NCBI RefSeq assembly: GCF_003201565.1
Contig: NZ_QJJP01000020.1
Location: 1 to 63,893, forward strand
Reading direction: 5' to 3'
Length of the DNA: 63,893 nt
From: Nitrosomonas sp. Nm84
GTDB lineage: Bacteria > Pseudomonadota > Gammaproteobacteria > Burkholderiales > Nitrosomonadaceae
Positions 1 through 9,689 of this stretch are shown one piece after another. Positions within the stretch are counted from its first letter, which is position 1. Each line of letters starts with the position of its first letter. A program made the position numbers and the translations under genes. The notes below the pieces were generated by a model, which worked only from the letters and a program-made list of their open reading frames with translations, did not search any database and was not told the origin of the DNA.

Positions 1-220
<220 letters not shown>

Positions 221-249
221 AAGCATAAACAACCTTTAACCCATCAAAC

Positions 250-323
250 TGGAGCGGGTGAAGGGAATCGAACCCTCGTCGTAAGCTTGGAAGGCTTCTG
301 CTCTACCATTGAGCTACACCCGC
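250..323 (-). tRNA. tRNA-Gly (TCC anticodon)
   Basis: A 74-nt cloverleaf on the minus strand begins GCGGGTG and ends with an encoded CCA. The anticodon loop CTTCCAA gives TCC (Gly), and the T loop is GTTCGATTC. The outermost pair of the anticodon stem appears to be G-A rather than Watson-Crick; the remaining arms pair normally. It is the middle tRNA of the tRNA-tuf unit. Confidence 0.96.
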
Positions 324-413
324 GTCTACCAAATACAAAGAGACAAAACCATCAATTAAGACAGGCTTCCCTCGCTTCCACAACAATCTAATAATATTGT
401 GCTAATCAAAAAC

Positions 414-499
<86 letters not shown>

Positions 500-513
500 G
501 AACGAAACTGGCA

Positions 514-542
514 ATTATGAATACATTGCACTTATAAGTCAA
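514..542 (-). promoter_or_regulatory. Sigma-70 promoter of the tRNA-tuf unit
   Basis: On the minus strand, a -35 box TTGACT (537-542) is separated by 17 bases from a -10 box CATAAT (514-519). Transcription would start a few bases before the mature end of tRNA-Tyr. The match and spacing are close to consensus, as expected for a stable RNA operon. Confidence 0.7.
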
Positions 543-659
543 TCTAGTTTTAGATTGAAAACAATGTAAAACTTATGACCAAGCTATTCTCTTCACATTT
601 CATAGCTCGAATTGATTTGTCGCATACTTTACATCAGTACTCGAGGATCATATCATCAT

Positions 660-1637
660 TTATGACAATCGTATTCTTGGGTCGACAAATGTATAAGATA
701 TATCCGTCAGGATTAAACCAACGATATAAAGCATTGAACCCAAAAAAACCATCGCTCTTACAATCGCAAAATCCTGTGAATTGATTGCATCAATAGTATA
801 ACTTCCTAGCCCCGGTATACCAAAAAAAGACTCAACTAGCAAACTGCCCAAAAATAATAATGGCACCACCACAACCGCGCCTGTTAAAATTGGAATCATT
901 GCATTCTTTAGTACGTGCCTAAACAAAACAATGTGTTCAGACAATCCTTTTGCTCTGGCCGTACGCACATATTCTTTATTCATTTCTTCCAGAAAAATTG
1001 TGCGGTACCAGCGGGTACTGGATCCAGCACTGCTCACTATACCTATAATAATGGGTAATAATAAAAATTTCCCGGCACTCAATCCACTGCCATAACCTGA
1101 GATAGGTACCAGATGCCAAAGCTTACTCACTAAAAATTGCCCGGAAATAATATAAAATAAGCTGGAAATCGACATTAGCGCAACGCATAGTACCACTCCC
1201 CAGAAATCGATGTAAGTAGCACGAAAAAAAACCATCAATAATGCACAAGTGATGTATACAATTAATCCCAAGACAAATACGGGTAGTGCAATAGCCAAAC
1301 TGGGCATCATACGTGACTTGATCTCTTGCGTAATATCACGTCCGTCATCTGCTTGTCCAAAATTGAATATAAACATCGTCACTGATTTTTCAAAGAAAAT
1401 TGTCTCAGTTAACTTTCTCCATTTCTCTTCTTTATGATTCAAAAGTAGTGGCTTATCATAACCTCGCTCGGTTTTCCATTTTTCTATAGCTTCAGGTGTA
1501 ACATATTTAATGCCCAGTTGCATTCGCGCCATATCGTCAGGCGTATTCACCACAAAAAACAAAGTGAATGTAAGGAGATTGACACCGATAAGAATCGGTA
1601 TTGCATACAGAATACGCCGAAGAATATAGTTAAGCAT
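660..1637 (-). CDS. Peptide-type ABC transporter permease (DppB/YejB-like)
   Basis: Inner-membrane permease of the oligopeptide/dipeptide (binding-protein-dependent) family, 325 aa, about the usual length. It opens with the RRILYAIPILIGVNLLTF type of first membrane helix seen in DppB/OppB. Further hydrophobic segments lie at about 110-138, 145-165, 190-208, 245-270 and 295-315. The cytoplasmic EAA-like loop RTARAKGLSE (about 220-245), which contacts the ATPase, is present. It lies 17 bases behind the substrate-binding lipoprotein gene, so the two are probably one operon. No second permease and no ATPase follow; tRNA genes come next. Substrate unknown. Confidence 0.88.
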   Translation of the reverse strand: MLNYILRRILYAIPILIGVNLLTFTLFFVVNTPDDMARMQLGIKYVTPEAIEKWKTERGYDKPLLLNHKEEKWRKLTETIFFEKSVTMFIFNFGQADDGRDITQEIKSRMMPSLAIALPVFVLGLIVYITCALLMVFFRATYIDFWGVVLCVALMSISSLFYIISGQFLVSKLWHLVPISGYGSGLSAGKFLLLPIIIGIVSSAGSSTRWYRTIFLEEMNKEYVRTARAKGLSEHIVLFRHVLKNAMIPILTGAVVVVPLLFLGSLLVESFFGIPGLGSYTIDAINSQDFAIVRAMVFLGSMLYIVGLILTDISYTFVDPRIRLS

Positions 1638-1654
1638 CGTAATTGTTCATCACT

Positions 1655-3850
1655 TTAAGATGATATCGCACCGCTAACCGCGGTACTGCTTTCACGACGA
1701 CGAAAAATCATTACTGCCGGAATAAAACTGATTATCAGCATAACTACCGTCAATGCAATTGGCCACAACACCGGTCCATTCCAGTCGCGGCGTTTTTGTT
1801 CCCTCAGGTTTGCATCAATCTTGAAATACTTTACGTTGTTATTGGATATTCTGTTCGGCTTCACATTTTGATACCAGGAATGATACAACCCATAATCTTT
1901 TGGATGATAACCCCACAACCAAGGAGCATCGTATCGCAGTATCTCCAACATACGATCAATTATTTGTTGCCGCTCCGATCCATCTTCCATATTCTTCATC
2001 CGCTCAAACAATTGATTATATTCTGTATTATCATAGTTGGCAGCATTCTCACCATTATTACCTACTTTCCGTTGTGGCCCATACAGTAAAAACAGAAAAT
2101 TTTCCGGATCAGGATAATCTGCGTTCCAACCCCATTCAAAAATCTGCGCATTGCCTTTGCGGATTTTATCTTGGAAGCGATTGTAATCCGTACTTCTAAC
2201 AATCAGCTGTATATTTAATTTCTGGAATTGCTTACGCATCCAGTCGAGCTTAGACCTATCTTCTGAACTACGTGCGGTTACGTCAAAATGCAGGATCAAT
2301 GGCGCACCTGTCCTCTGATCTATTCCATTTGGATAGCCCGCTTTCGCCAATAAAGCCTTTGCCGCTCGAATTGATTTGCGCTGCGGCTGGCCATTGATCC
2401 AATCATATACTACTGAGTTAATACCTTCCGCTCCATCGCGATAACCCGCAATACCTGGTGCAATAGGGCTTTGTGCCGGTAAACCGCGACCATTTGCAAA
2501 AATTGAAATAAACTCTTCATAATCCACAGCGATCGAAATTGCCTGTCGCAACTTTCTAGCCGACTCGCGTTGACGCTCATTACTTCCGCCGACAATCGGA
2601 TCCAACATATTAAAACCCATATAATATGTTGATACCGCCACAGTTGTCTCCAACCTGATTCCCTGTACCGCCATTTCTTCCGTTACTGTCGCCTCCCCTT
2701 GGCCGACCAACTGCACGGCTTGATCAAAACTATCTGAACCAATTCCGGTAGCATCATAATAGCCTTGCAAGAACTTATTCCACCGCGGAATACTTTCTTT
2801 TTCCCGGGTAAAAATAATTTTGTCGATAAATGGCAATTCTTTACCCGCATCGACCAACAAACCATTTTCTTGATCACCCGGCATACCCTCCATTGGATAG
2901 TATTCGCCATGAAAATTTGGATTTTTTTCTAATACCATCCTCAGATTGGGATTATTTTCAGTGAGCATATAAGGACCCGTACCAATCGGATACCAATCCA
3001 ATGTAATATTTCTTTGTATCAACCCCTTCTGAGAATAAAACTGATCAGCCTCCCAAGGAATGGGTGCGAAAAAAGGCATGGCCAGCCAATAAAGAAATTG
3101 TGGATACTTACCTTTTATTTTTATATGGTAGGTATAGGTATCGACCACTTGTGCCCCCTCTAATGGATAATCTCTTAGATCGAGATATGTTTTTCCTTGA
3201 GATCGCTCTTGATCGGCTTGCTTTAATGCATGCGCATAATCCGCAAGCCCCACTATATAGTCCGCCATGAGTCCATAGATCGGCGAATGCAATCTCGGAT
3301 GCGCCAGACGCTTAATTTGGTATACATAGTCCTCTGCTGTTAGCTCACGTGTATCCGTTTGAGAAAAATCAGATAACTTAAATATCGCTGCCAACTCTTG
3401 ATCACTCAGATTATGATAAAACCAATCACCCTGCTCATTTTTTGCAAATGCTGGATGAGGCTGAAAGAAAATTCCCGGTTTGACTGAAATTTCATAAATG
3501 CTATAAGCAATATCGGCGGCTCGCGTATTATCCGGCAACTGATTATCTTCAGCGTCGAAATACTTTGCGACAGGAATTTCCTTTGCGGTTGCCGGAATTA
3601 ATGCGAAAGGGCGTTTTAAGTAATGATATTGCAATGGAGGCTCATAAATCTGTGCAGTAAATTGAATCTCATTGGAACTATAGGACTGCACCGGATCAAG
3701 ATGCTTGGGACGCTCACTAAATACATTATAAAGGACATTCTTTCCAGCATCGGTTGTAGCGTATGGATTATTCCAGCTATGTTCACCGCAAGCGGATAGT
3801 AAGGCTATCAATAACATTAACAACCAAGATGTATTAACTACTTTTCTCAT
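1655..3850 (-). CDS. Family 5 extracellular solute-binding lipoprotein with C-terminal membrane anchor
   Basis: Peptide-type substrate-binding protein (SBP_bac_5 family), 731 aa, against roughly 520-600 for most relatives. A signal peptide ends in the lipobox LLSAC, placing the lipidated Cys at residue 21. The body has family features such as KHLDPVQSYSS near the N-terminus, SIAVDYEEF in the middle and ADYPDPENFLFLLYG near residue 600. Unusually, the C-terminus carries a hydrophobic helix (about 695-717) followed by FRRRES, so the protein would be held at both ends. It is the first gene of a two-gene unit with the permease. Peptide, nickel and microcin-type substrates are all possible. Confidence 0.85.
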   Translation of the reverse strand: MRKVVNTSWLLMLLIALLSACGEHSWNNPYATTDAGKNVLYNVFSERPKHLDPVQSYSSNEIQFTAQIYEPPLQYHYLKRPFALIPATAKEIPVAKYFDAEDNQLPDNTRAADIAYSIYEISVKPGIFFQPHPAFAKNEQGDWFYHNLSDQELAAIFKLSDFSQTDTRELTAEDYVYQIKRLAHPRLHSPIYGLMADYIVGLADYAHALKQADQERSQGKTYLDLRDYPLEGAQVVDTYTYHIKIKGKYPQFLYWLAMPFFAPIPWEADQFYSQKGLIQRNITLDWYPIGTGPYMLTENNPNLRMVLEKNPNFHGEYYPMEGMPGDQENGLLVDAGKELPFIDKIIFTREKESIPRWNKFLQGYYDATGIGSDSFDQAVQLVGQGEATVTEEMAVQGIRLETTVAVSTYYMGFNMLDPIVGGSNERQRESARKLRQAISIAVDYEEFISIFANGRGLPAQSPIAPGIAGYRDGAEGINSVVYDWINGQPQRKSIRAAKALLAKAGYPNGIDQRTGAPLILHFDVTARSSEDRSKLDWMRKQFQKLNIQLIVRSTDYNRFQDKIRKGNAQIFEWGWNADYPDPENFLFLLYGPQRKVGNNGENAANYDNTEYNQLFERMKNMEDGSERQQIIDRMLEILRYDAPWLWGYHPKDYGLYHSWYQNVKPNRISNNNVKYFKIDANLREQKRRDWNGPVLWPIALTVVMLIISFIPAVMIFRRRESSTAVSGAISS

Positions 3851-3984
3851 TGTAATAAATAAAGTCCATCTAAATTAACTTATCTTAAGAAATGTGCATC
3901 GCACATATCTTCTCTCACACAACGCCACTTTTCTTGTCCTTCAGCTATAATTCGTTAATTCTCTAAATTTTACAAGGAAATTTT

Positions 3985-4770
3985 ATGGGGTTTCTCGCGG
4001 ACAAACGTGTACTCATCACCGGTCTTCTCAGCAATCGCTCAATCGCTTACGGTATCGCCAAAGCCATGAAGCGCGAAGGAGCGGCGCTGGCATTTACCTA
4101 TCAAGGAGAAGATATACGTGAGCGAGTTGAGAAGTTAGCCGCTGAATTTGACAGCAACTTGTTATTTCCTTGTGATGTAGCGAACGATAACGAAATCGCC
4201 CGATGCTTTGAGAACTTACAGAAACATTGGGATGGACTGGATTGCATTATCCACTCGATTGCTTTTGCACCACGTGAGGCATTAACGGGCGATTACTTGG
4301 AAAGCGTCAATAGAGAGGCTTTTCGCATTGCACACGATATTAGCGCATACAGTTTCTCCGCGCTTGCTAAAGCAGCCCTACCATTGATGCAAAACAGAAA
4401 CGCTTCACTTCTGACGTTAAGCTATCTGGGTGCAGTACGGGTCATGCCAAACTACAATGTCATGGGGCTGGCTAAAGCCAGCTTGGAAGCCAATGTTCGC
4501 TTCATGGCTTCCAGTTTAGGCCCCAAAGGAATACGTGTAAACGCTATATCTGCTGGACCTATCAAAACCCTCGCTGCTGCCGGTATTGGAAATTTCGGAA
4601 AATTACTAGGTTATACTGAGAAAGTTTCACCATTACGGCGTAACGTTACAACAGACGAAGTAGGTAATGTTGCTGCTTTCTTATGCAGCGACTTGGCCAG
4701 TGGTATTACCGGAGAAATTACTTATGTAGACGCCGGCTTTAATACCGTCGCATTTGATCTCATCAATTAG
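3985..4770 (+). CDS. fabI: Enoyl-[acyl-carrier-protein] reductase (NADH)
   Basis: Reduces the trans-2 double bond of enoyl-ACP in the last step of each fatty-acid elongation cycle, in the cytoplasm. It is 261 aa, the usual FabI length. The divergent FabI nucleotide-binding start ([15 protein letters not shown]) and the catalytic Tyr and Lys in [10 protein letters not shown] (Y-x6-K, about residues 156-163) are visible. The start ATG has an AAGGA ribosome site 8 bases upstream. It stands alone and is convergent with ppiD, with only two bases between the stop codons. Confidence 0.97.
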   Translation: MGFLADKRVLITGLLSNRSIAYGIAKAMKREGAALAFTYQGEDIRERVEKLAAEFDSNLLFPCDVANDNEIARCFENLQKHWDGLDCIIHSIAFAPREALTGDYLESVNREAFRIAHDISAYSFSALAKAALPLMQNRNASLLTLSYLGAVRVMPNYNVMGLAKASLEANVRFMASSLGPKGIRVNAISAGPIKTLAAAGIGNFGKLLGYTEKVSPLRRNVTTDEVGNVAAFLCSDLASGITGEITYVDAGFNTVAFDLIN

Positions 4771-4772
4771 AC

Positions 4773-6659
4773 TTAGAAATTATCTTGTTTAACCTTTACC
4801 TCATACTGCTTTCTAAGCACTGAAAAATAAGAAGAAATTTCTTCTTGAGTAATCATTTGCTGCAGTTGCTTATTAAAATTATTAAGATTCATTTCTTCTG
4901 TAAATTTCGGCTCTGTGACTTTACTAATTCGTATCAGACTAAATCCACCGCTCGGGCTAACTGCACCTACATAAGCAGGTAGATTATTCACTTGTGCTCT
5001 AAAGATTGCGCGCAAGGTTTCATGATCCACCCCTTGTGATTGCATATAAGAAATCTGCTTTGCTTCAGTCCATTCAACATCAATACTACTATCCCCACCA
5101 GCTTGCAGGCGTGCAAGCTTCGCCTCTCCTTCCTCGATTGCTTCGGCTTTAGCCATTTGCATCTTAAGCTTCTCAACAATTTGATCCTTAACCACCATGA
5201 GTGATTGGGCAGTGGCTGGTTTATGCTCAATAATACGAGCCGACACAAATGTATCTGGCTTTATTTCTATAGCTTCAGTATTACGCTGCTTGGAAACTGT
5301 ATCTTCTAAAAAAATGGCTGACAACAGCTTTTCATTAGCAAGAATCGACGGTTCTGTAGAACTTCTTGTGATCCAGTCACTTTGTTGTATCGTTAACTCA
5401 AATTTTTCCGCCGCCGATTGAAGGCTATCGCTTTGCTCATAAACCGCATTACCAAAATCTTCAGCAATTTCTCCAAAAACACTGCCTGCCATCTGTATTT
5501 TGAGCTTATCCGCAATCTGCTCTCGCACGTCTTCCAGAGTCGAACGTTTTTCTTCCTTAATGTCAGTTAATTTTATTACATGCAAACCAAAATCCGTTTC
5601 CACAATATCACTGATTTCATCCAGTTGCATCGAGAAAATTTCATCCTCAAATGATTTCACCATGACGCCACGACCAAAGAAACCAAGATCTCCACCCAAA
5701 GTCGCCGAACCAGAATCATCCGAATGCTCCTTTGCAATCTCCGCAAATTGCTCTGGATTCTGTTTAACTTGTTCTAATAAATTTTCTGCCTTTTTTCGCG
5801 CTATTTGTTTTTCATCTTCCGATGCACCAACCGGCAAACTAATCAAAATATGACTAGCTTTCCGCTCTTCAGGTTGACTGAATTCGTCGCCATGTTCCGT
5901 AAAATATGCATTGATTGCTTCATCGCTTACCGCTTCATTCTTAGCTACCGCATCCAATGATAGAACCAGATACTCAACTCGAGCACGTTCAGGCAGATGA
6001 AAATCCGCCTTATGTTTCTCATAATAAGCGTCAATAGCTGCTTCTGCTGGTATTACTTGTGATAAAAACTGCTCCGGTTCAATTTGCAATTGACTAATTT
6101 CACGCTGCACCTCACTTAAATACCTCACTCTTTCAGCAACAGCCTTTGGTGCAAATCCATTCTCGCTATAACCATCCAGTAATTGCTGTAATAAGAGTTC
6201 CTGGCGCACACGCGATTCAAATACTGCAGGAGTAAGTCCCTGAGCACGCAACAACTCCTCATATTGCTGCTTAGAAAACTTACTATCCTTCTGAAATGCG
6301 GGTATATCACGAATTGTCTTTACTAGCTGTGAATCCAGAACAATAAATCCATTACTAACAGCTTCTCTATTCAACAATCGTTGTTGAATCAATCTTTCCA
6401 AAACCGAGTTTCTTACTTCGAAAGTATCCAGCATTGCACTGTCAAAATTTGCACCCAACATGCCACGCATTCTCTCATGATGATCACGCAATGCTTGCTC
6501 ATACTCGCGGCGCGGTATCTCTTCGCCGTCAACTATTGCGACATAGCCTTCGCCACCCTGATCACGGTACGACTCAACGCCCCAAAATAAAAAAGGCAAT
6601 ACTGCCAAGCCCATGATGACCTGAACGACACGTTTCTTACGATTGACGAAATCAAACAC
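4773..6659 (-). CDS. ppiD: Periplasmic chaperone and peptidyl-prolyl isomerase PpiD
   Basis: Membrane-anchored periplasmic folding factor that acts on proteins leaving the Sec translocon. It is 628 aa, as expected for the family. One N-terminal membrane helix (about 13-30, RVVQVIMGLAVLPFLFWGV) is followed by a SurA_N-type chaperone region (about 35-200). A parvulin domain (about 265-360) starts with HILISLPVG and contains GGDLGFFGRG and FGLHVIKLTD. A less conserved C-terminal region follows. It lies downstream of hupB, tRNA-Val and tRNA-Asp, the order seen in many proteobacteria. Confidence 0.94.
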   Translation of the reverse strand: MFDFVNRKKRVVQVIMGLAVLPFLFWGVESYRDQGGEGYVAIVDGEEIPRREYEQALRDHHERMRGMLGANFDSAMLDTFEVRNSVLERLIQQRLLNREAVSNGFIVLDSQLVKTIRDIPAFQKDSKFSKQQYEELLRAQGLTPAVFESRVRQELLLQQLLDGYSENGFAPKAVAERVRYLSEVQREISQLQIEPEQFLSQVIPAEAAIDAYYEKHKADFHLPERARVEYLVLSLDAVAKNEAVSDEAINAYFTEHGDEFSQPEERKASHILISLPVGASEDEKQIARKKAENLLEQVKQNPEQFAEIAKEHSDDSGSATLGGDLGFFGRGVMVKSFEDEIFSMQLDEISDIVETDFGLHVIKLTDIKEEKRSTLEDVREQIADKLKIQMAGSVFGEIAEDFGNAVYEQSDSLQSAAEKFELTIQQSDWITRSSTEPSILANEKLLSAIFLEDTVSKQRNTEAIEIKPDTFVSARIIEHKPATAQSLMVVKDQIVEKLKMQMAKAEAIEEGEAKLARLQAGGDSSIDVEWTEAKQISYMQSQGVDHETLRAIFRAQVNNLPAYVGAVSPSGGFSLIRISKVTEPKFTEEMNLNNFNKQLQQMITQEEISSYFSVLRKQYEVKVKQDNF

Positions 6660-6725
6660 AATTAAAGCCTGAGAATACTAAAAAATAAAATTGAAGAATT
6701 TCTATTGTATCAAAACTGACATTTT

Positions 6726-6802
6726 TGGCGGAGTGGACGGGACTCGAACCCGCGACCCCCGGCGTGACAGGCCGGTATTCTAACCAACTGAACTACCACT
6801 CC
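6726..6802 (-). tRNA. tRNA-Asp (GTC anticodon)
   Basis: A 77-nt cloverleaf on the minus strand, from GGAGTGG to an encoded CCA. The anticodon stem CCGGC/GCCGG encloses CTGTCAC, anticodon GTC (Asp). The T loop is GTTCGAGTC. It sits 18 bases downstream of tRNA-Val, so the two are very likely co-transcribed. Confidence 0.97.
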
Positions 6803-6820
6803 TAGAACTAATTATTTGAC

Positions 6821-6896
6821 TGGTGGGTGCTGACGGGATCGAACCGCCGACATTCGCCTTGTAAGGGCGACGCTCTACCAGCTGAGCTAAGCACCC
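6821..6896 (-). tRNA. tRNA-Val (TAC anticodon)
   Basis: A 76-nt cloverleaf on the minus strand, from GGGTGCT to an encoded CCA. The anticodon stem CGCCC/GGGCG-type arm encloses TTACAA, anticodon TAC (Val). It lies between hupB and tRNA-Asp. Confidence 0.97.
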
Positions 6897-6910
6897 AGTC
6901 ATAAAGTCCG

Positions 6911-7183
6911 CTAGTTTACTGCATCTTTGAGTGCTTTACCAGCACTGAATTTAGGAACCTTTGCTGCCTTGATTTTAATGGCAGCACCTGTGCGTGGATT
7001 ACGACCTGTGCGAGCAGCTCTAGTACCTACTTTAAAAGTCCCAAATCCGACCAGAGTTACACTTTCATTCTTTTTAAGCGCTCCTTTTATTGCAGATAAT
7101 GCTCCATCCAATGCACTACCCGCAGAGGCTTTGGAAATTTTAGCTGATTTTGCGATAGCTTCAATAAGTTCGGATTTGTTCAT
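6911..7183 (-). CDS. hupB: DNA-binding protein HU
   Basis: Small histone-like protein that bends and compacts DNA. It is 90 aa, the normal HU length. It starts [20 protein letters not shown] and has the [19 protein letters not shown] stretch that forms the DNA-binding arms (about residues 46-64). A GAAGGGG ribosome site precedes the ATG. tRNA-Val lies immediately downstream. HU rather than IHF is favoured by the length and by the N-terminal sequence. Confidence 0.96.
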   Translation of the reverse strand: MNKSELIEAIAKSAKISKASAGSALDGALSAIKGALKKNESVTLVGFGTFKVGTRAARTGRNPRTGAAIKIKAAKVPKFSAGKALKDAVN

Positions 7184-7420
7184 ATAATTCCCCTTCTAAG
7201 TTAATGGTAATTAAATCACAAGCAAGTACTGCAAGCGTTCTTATATCAAGCCGTCAACGCCTGGTCAAGCAAATTAAGGGTTTCCGTTACCTTATTGATT
7301 TCGCCATCGCGTTAATTTTAGTAAGCACCACTCATTAATATAAATTATATAACTTCATAAAAACAAATAACTAGTTATCAAATCCACAAACTACTTGAAG
7401 TTCTGTCAATTAATTTCGTA

Positions 7421-8413
7421 TTAATAAATTTCTGTTTTCTGTTCACGATTTAACAACACTTCAACAGCATTCCTAGCCGGCACGCCTTCATGAAGGATAC
7501 TGCAAACTGCTTGTGTTATCGGCATTTCAATATGCAATCGATTACCTAATTGCAACACCGATCTTGCCGTATGCACCCCTTCAGCAACATGCCCTAATTC
7601 ATTCAAAATATCATGCAATGACTTTCCATCTGCCAGCATCAATCCTACTTGCCGATTTCGCGACAGGTCCCCAGTACTCGTAAGAATTAAATCACCAACC
7701 CCAGCCAATCCCATAAAGGTTTTCATACTTCCACCCAAACCGAGCCCTAAGCGGGTAATTTCCATCAATCCGCGCGTTATCAATGCTGCACGTGCATTAT
7801 GTCCAAATCCAATACCATCAGAGATGCCTGCTGCGATAGTAATAACATTCTTTATCGCACCACCTGTTTCCACACCAATGACATCCTGGCTGGTATAAAT
7901 ACGTAATCTTGGGCTATGTAATTCAGAAGCTACTTTGCTGGAAAAATCAGCATCCTTAGACGCTAATGTTAATGCAGTGGGCAGACCTTGCGCTACTTCT
8001 TCCGCGAAGCTGGGACCGGATAACACACCACAGTATGGCAATATGTCGGAATATTCTTCTTCAACTACTTGGTGAGGCAATTTGGAAGATTCTGATTCAA
8101 ATCCCTTGCATCCCCATATGACAGGCACTTTAATTTTGCTTGCAACAATCGCACGCAGAGTCTCACGTAAACCTACAATAGGCACAACGATTAAAGCAAG
8201 ATCTACCCCGTCTAACGCTTCATTGAGTACTGCTGTAATTTGCAAAGATTCTGGTAATACATGGCCCGGCAAGAAACTTTGATTAATTCGATGCTTATCT
8301 ATTTCAATTGCATGATCCGGATCCTTCGTCCACAGCCTGATTTGATGACGTGCCGATAAACTGATCGCTAATGCCGAACCCCATGCACCTGCACCCAATA
8401 CAGCAATTCTCAT
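7421..8413 (-). CDS. gpsA: Glycerol-3-phosphate dehydrogenase [NAD(P)+]
   Basis: Makes sn-glycerol 3-phosphate from dihydroxyacetone phosphate for phospholipid synthesis. It is 330 aa from the ATG at 8411-8413. I chose this start because the protein then begins MRIAVLGAGAWGSALA with the dinucleotide-binding GxGxxG at once, and because ATG overlaps the TGA of the upstream SH3 gene as ATGA. A TTG three codons further upstream is possible but less likely. The catalytic-Lys region GGAIKNVITIAAGISDG and the substrate-site GHNARAALITRG are present. It is the last gene of the rhodanese-grxC-secB-SH3-gpsA run. Confidence 0.96.
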   Translation of the reverse strand: MRIAVLGAGAWGSALAISLSARHQIRLWTKDPDHAIEIDKHRINQSFLPGHVLPESLQITAVLNEALDGVDLALIVVPIVGLRETLRAIVASKIKVPVIWGCKGFESESSKLPHQVVEEEYSDILPYCGVLSGPSFAEEVAQGLPTALTLASKDADFSSKVASELHSPRLRIYTSQDVIGVETGGAIKNVITIAAGISDGIGFGHNARAALITRGLMEITRLGLGLGGSMKTFMGLAGVGDLILTSTGDLSRNRQVGLMLADGKSLHDILNELGHVAEGVHTARSVLQLGNRLHIEMPITQAVCSILHEGVPARNAVEVLLNREQKTEIY

Positions 8414-8898
8414 GAACCCCAAACCTGACTGACTTTGACATAACCAGTTTGCCCATCAGAATGACGCACTTTCACCCAGCCCTGCGCATCAGAATCCAGC
8501 CACTCCATAACGATATTCTCTTCCGCTTGAAAAACCAGCGTTGAACTCATATCAGCTGACTGATGTATATCAGCCAACGGCACTGTCACAACCACATAGC
8601 GTTGCGGACTTAATGCCTTCTTCTCAACCCAAGCAAGACTGCCGCTACTATCGCGCACTTTTGCCCAGCCTTCAACGTTTACCACAATCTCAACCGGAAG
8701 ATACAGGCTCGCCACATACAACTTATCAGCTCTAAGAGACGGTGCGTCATACATAATGACCGCATTCTCAGCGATCGAGGAATATTCGATCTCTGCCATT
8801 ACATAGCTAGACACACATAGCAAAACGCCTGTCGCTAGCACGCGCCCCCGGCTTATTAATCTCAATAACTTATACAACAAGCTTTTTCGCATCGACAT
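8410..8898 (-). CDS. Exported bacterial SH3-domain protein
   Basis: A 162-aa protein with an N-terminal hydrophobic export signal (about 18-36, VLATGVLLCVSSYVMA) followed by two bacterial SH3-like repeats. The repeats are at about 40-95 and 100-160, and each contains a G-W-x-K-V-R/R-H core (EGWAKVRDSSGSLAWV and QGWVKVRHSDGQTGYV). Such domains usually bind peptidoglycan or peptides in the periplasm. The partner is unknown. It overlaps gpsA by four bases (ATGA) and follows secB by 29 bases, so it is part of the same transcript. Confidence 0.85.
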   Translation of the reverse strand: MSMRKSLLYKLLRLISRGRVLATGVLLCVSSYVMAEIEYSSIAENAVIMYDAPSLRADKLYVASLYLPVEIVVNVEGWAKVRDSSGSLAWVEKKALSPQRYVVVTVPLADIHQSADMSSTLVFQAEENIVMEWLDSDAQGWVKVRHSDGQTGYVKVSQVWGS

Positions 8899-8927
8899 CT
8901 TTACCTTCTACGATTTTCGGTTCTTTT

Positions 8928-9365
8928 CTAGTTTTGATTGGTCTCTGCCTTTTTCTGATGATAGACAGCTTCAAAATTTACTGGACTGAGAATTACGGGA
9001 GGGAAACCGGCTCGTGTCACAATATCCGATACAACCTCGCGCAAATAAGGAAAAAGAATATTGGGACATCCGATCCCTAATACAGGATCAATCTCTTCAT
9101 CGGACAAATTACGAATACGAAAAATACCTGCTTGCTGCACTTCAACCAAAAACATAATTTTGTCTTTAATCTTTGCGGTTACCGTCACAGTTAACAGCAC
9201 TTCATACAATCCTTCATCGATACTCTGATTCTTACCTCCGAGCTGCATATTAATCTCGGGGGTGTCTCTCTCCAAGAAAATATTGGGGGCATTAGGAATT
9301 TCCACAGATAAATCTTTTACATAAATCTTCTCTATGGCAAAAACCGGTTGCAGTTGTTCATTCAT
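8928..9365 (-). CDS. secB: Protein-export chaperone SecB
   Basis: Cytosolic tetrameric chaperone that keeps precursors unfolded and hands them to SecA. It is 145 aa, slightly shorter than the usual 150-160. Conserved SecB stretches are visible: FAIEKIYVKDLSVEIPNAP near the start, then EVQQAGIFRIRN, GIGCPNILFPYLREVVSD and RAGFPPVILSPVNFEA. It lies between grxC and the SH3-protein gene, the standard grxC-secB-gpsA order. Confidence 0.96.
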   Translation of the reverse strand: MNEQLQPVFAIEKIYVKDLSVEIPNAPNIFLERDTPEINMQLGGKNQSIDEGLYEVLLTVTVTAKIKDKIMFLVEVQQAGIFRIRNLSDEEIDPVLGIGCPNILFPYLREVVSDIVTRAGFPPVILSPVNFEAVYHQKKAETNQN

Positions 9366-9423
9366 ATTTATCTACCAAGTATATTTAATTAAGAAGTAAC
9401 CTACACTCACTTCAATCATGCGA

Positions 9424-9681
9424 TCAAGTTGCAAGCAACGCCAACAACTCACCCTTACGATCGAGCTGCGTTAAATCATCATAGCCACCAACATGTCTTT
9501 CTCCGATGTAAATCTGTGGCACCGTACGACGGCCTGTTTTATCCATCATCTCAGCACGTTGCGCTGGCTCCAGATCAATACGGATTTTCTCAATATCCTG
9601 AACTCCTTTAGCACGCAGCAAATTTTCCGCCATCTTGCAATAAGGGCAAAAACCGGTTGTGTACATAATAACCTTTGCCAT
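9424..9681 (-). CDS. grxC: Glutaredoxin 3
   Basis: Glutathione-dependent thiol-disulfide oxidoreductase, 85 aa, the standard length. The active site CPYC is at residues 12-15, the cis-Pro motif TVPQIY follows near 53-58, and the glutathione-binding GGYDDL is near 66-71. The gene ends 58 bases before secB and begins 8 bases after the rhodanese-like gene, so it is in the same operon. Confidence 0.96.
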   Translation of the reverse strand: MAKVIMYTTGFCPYCKMAENLLRAKGVQDIEKIRIDLEPAQRAEMMDKTGRRTVPQIYIGERHVGGYDDLTQLDRKGELLALLAT

Positions 9682-9689
9682 AGCTTCCT

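Noticed and set aside
8414..8422. TTG start for gpsA three codons upstream
   Set aside because: The ATG at 8413 gives the canonical protein start and an ATGA overlap with the upstream gene.
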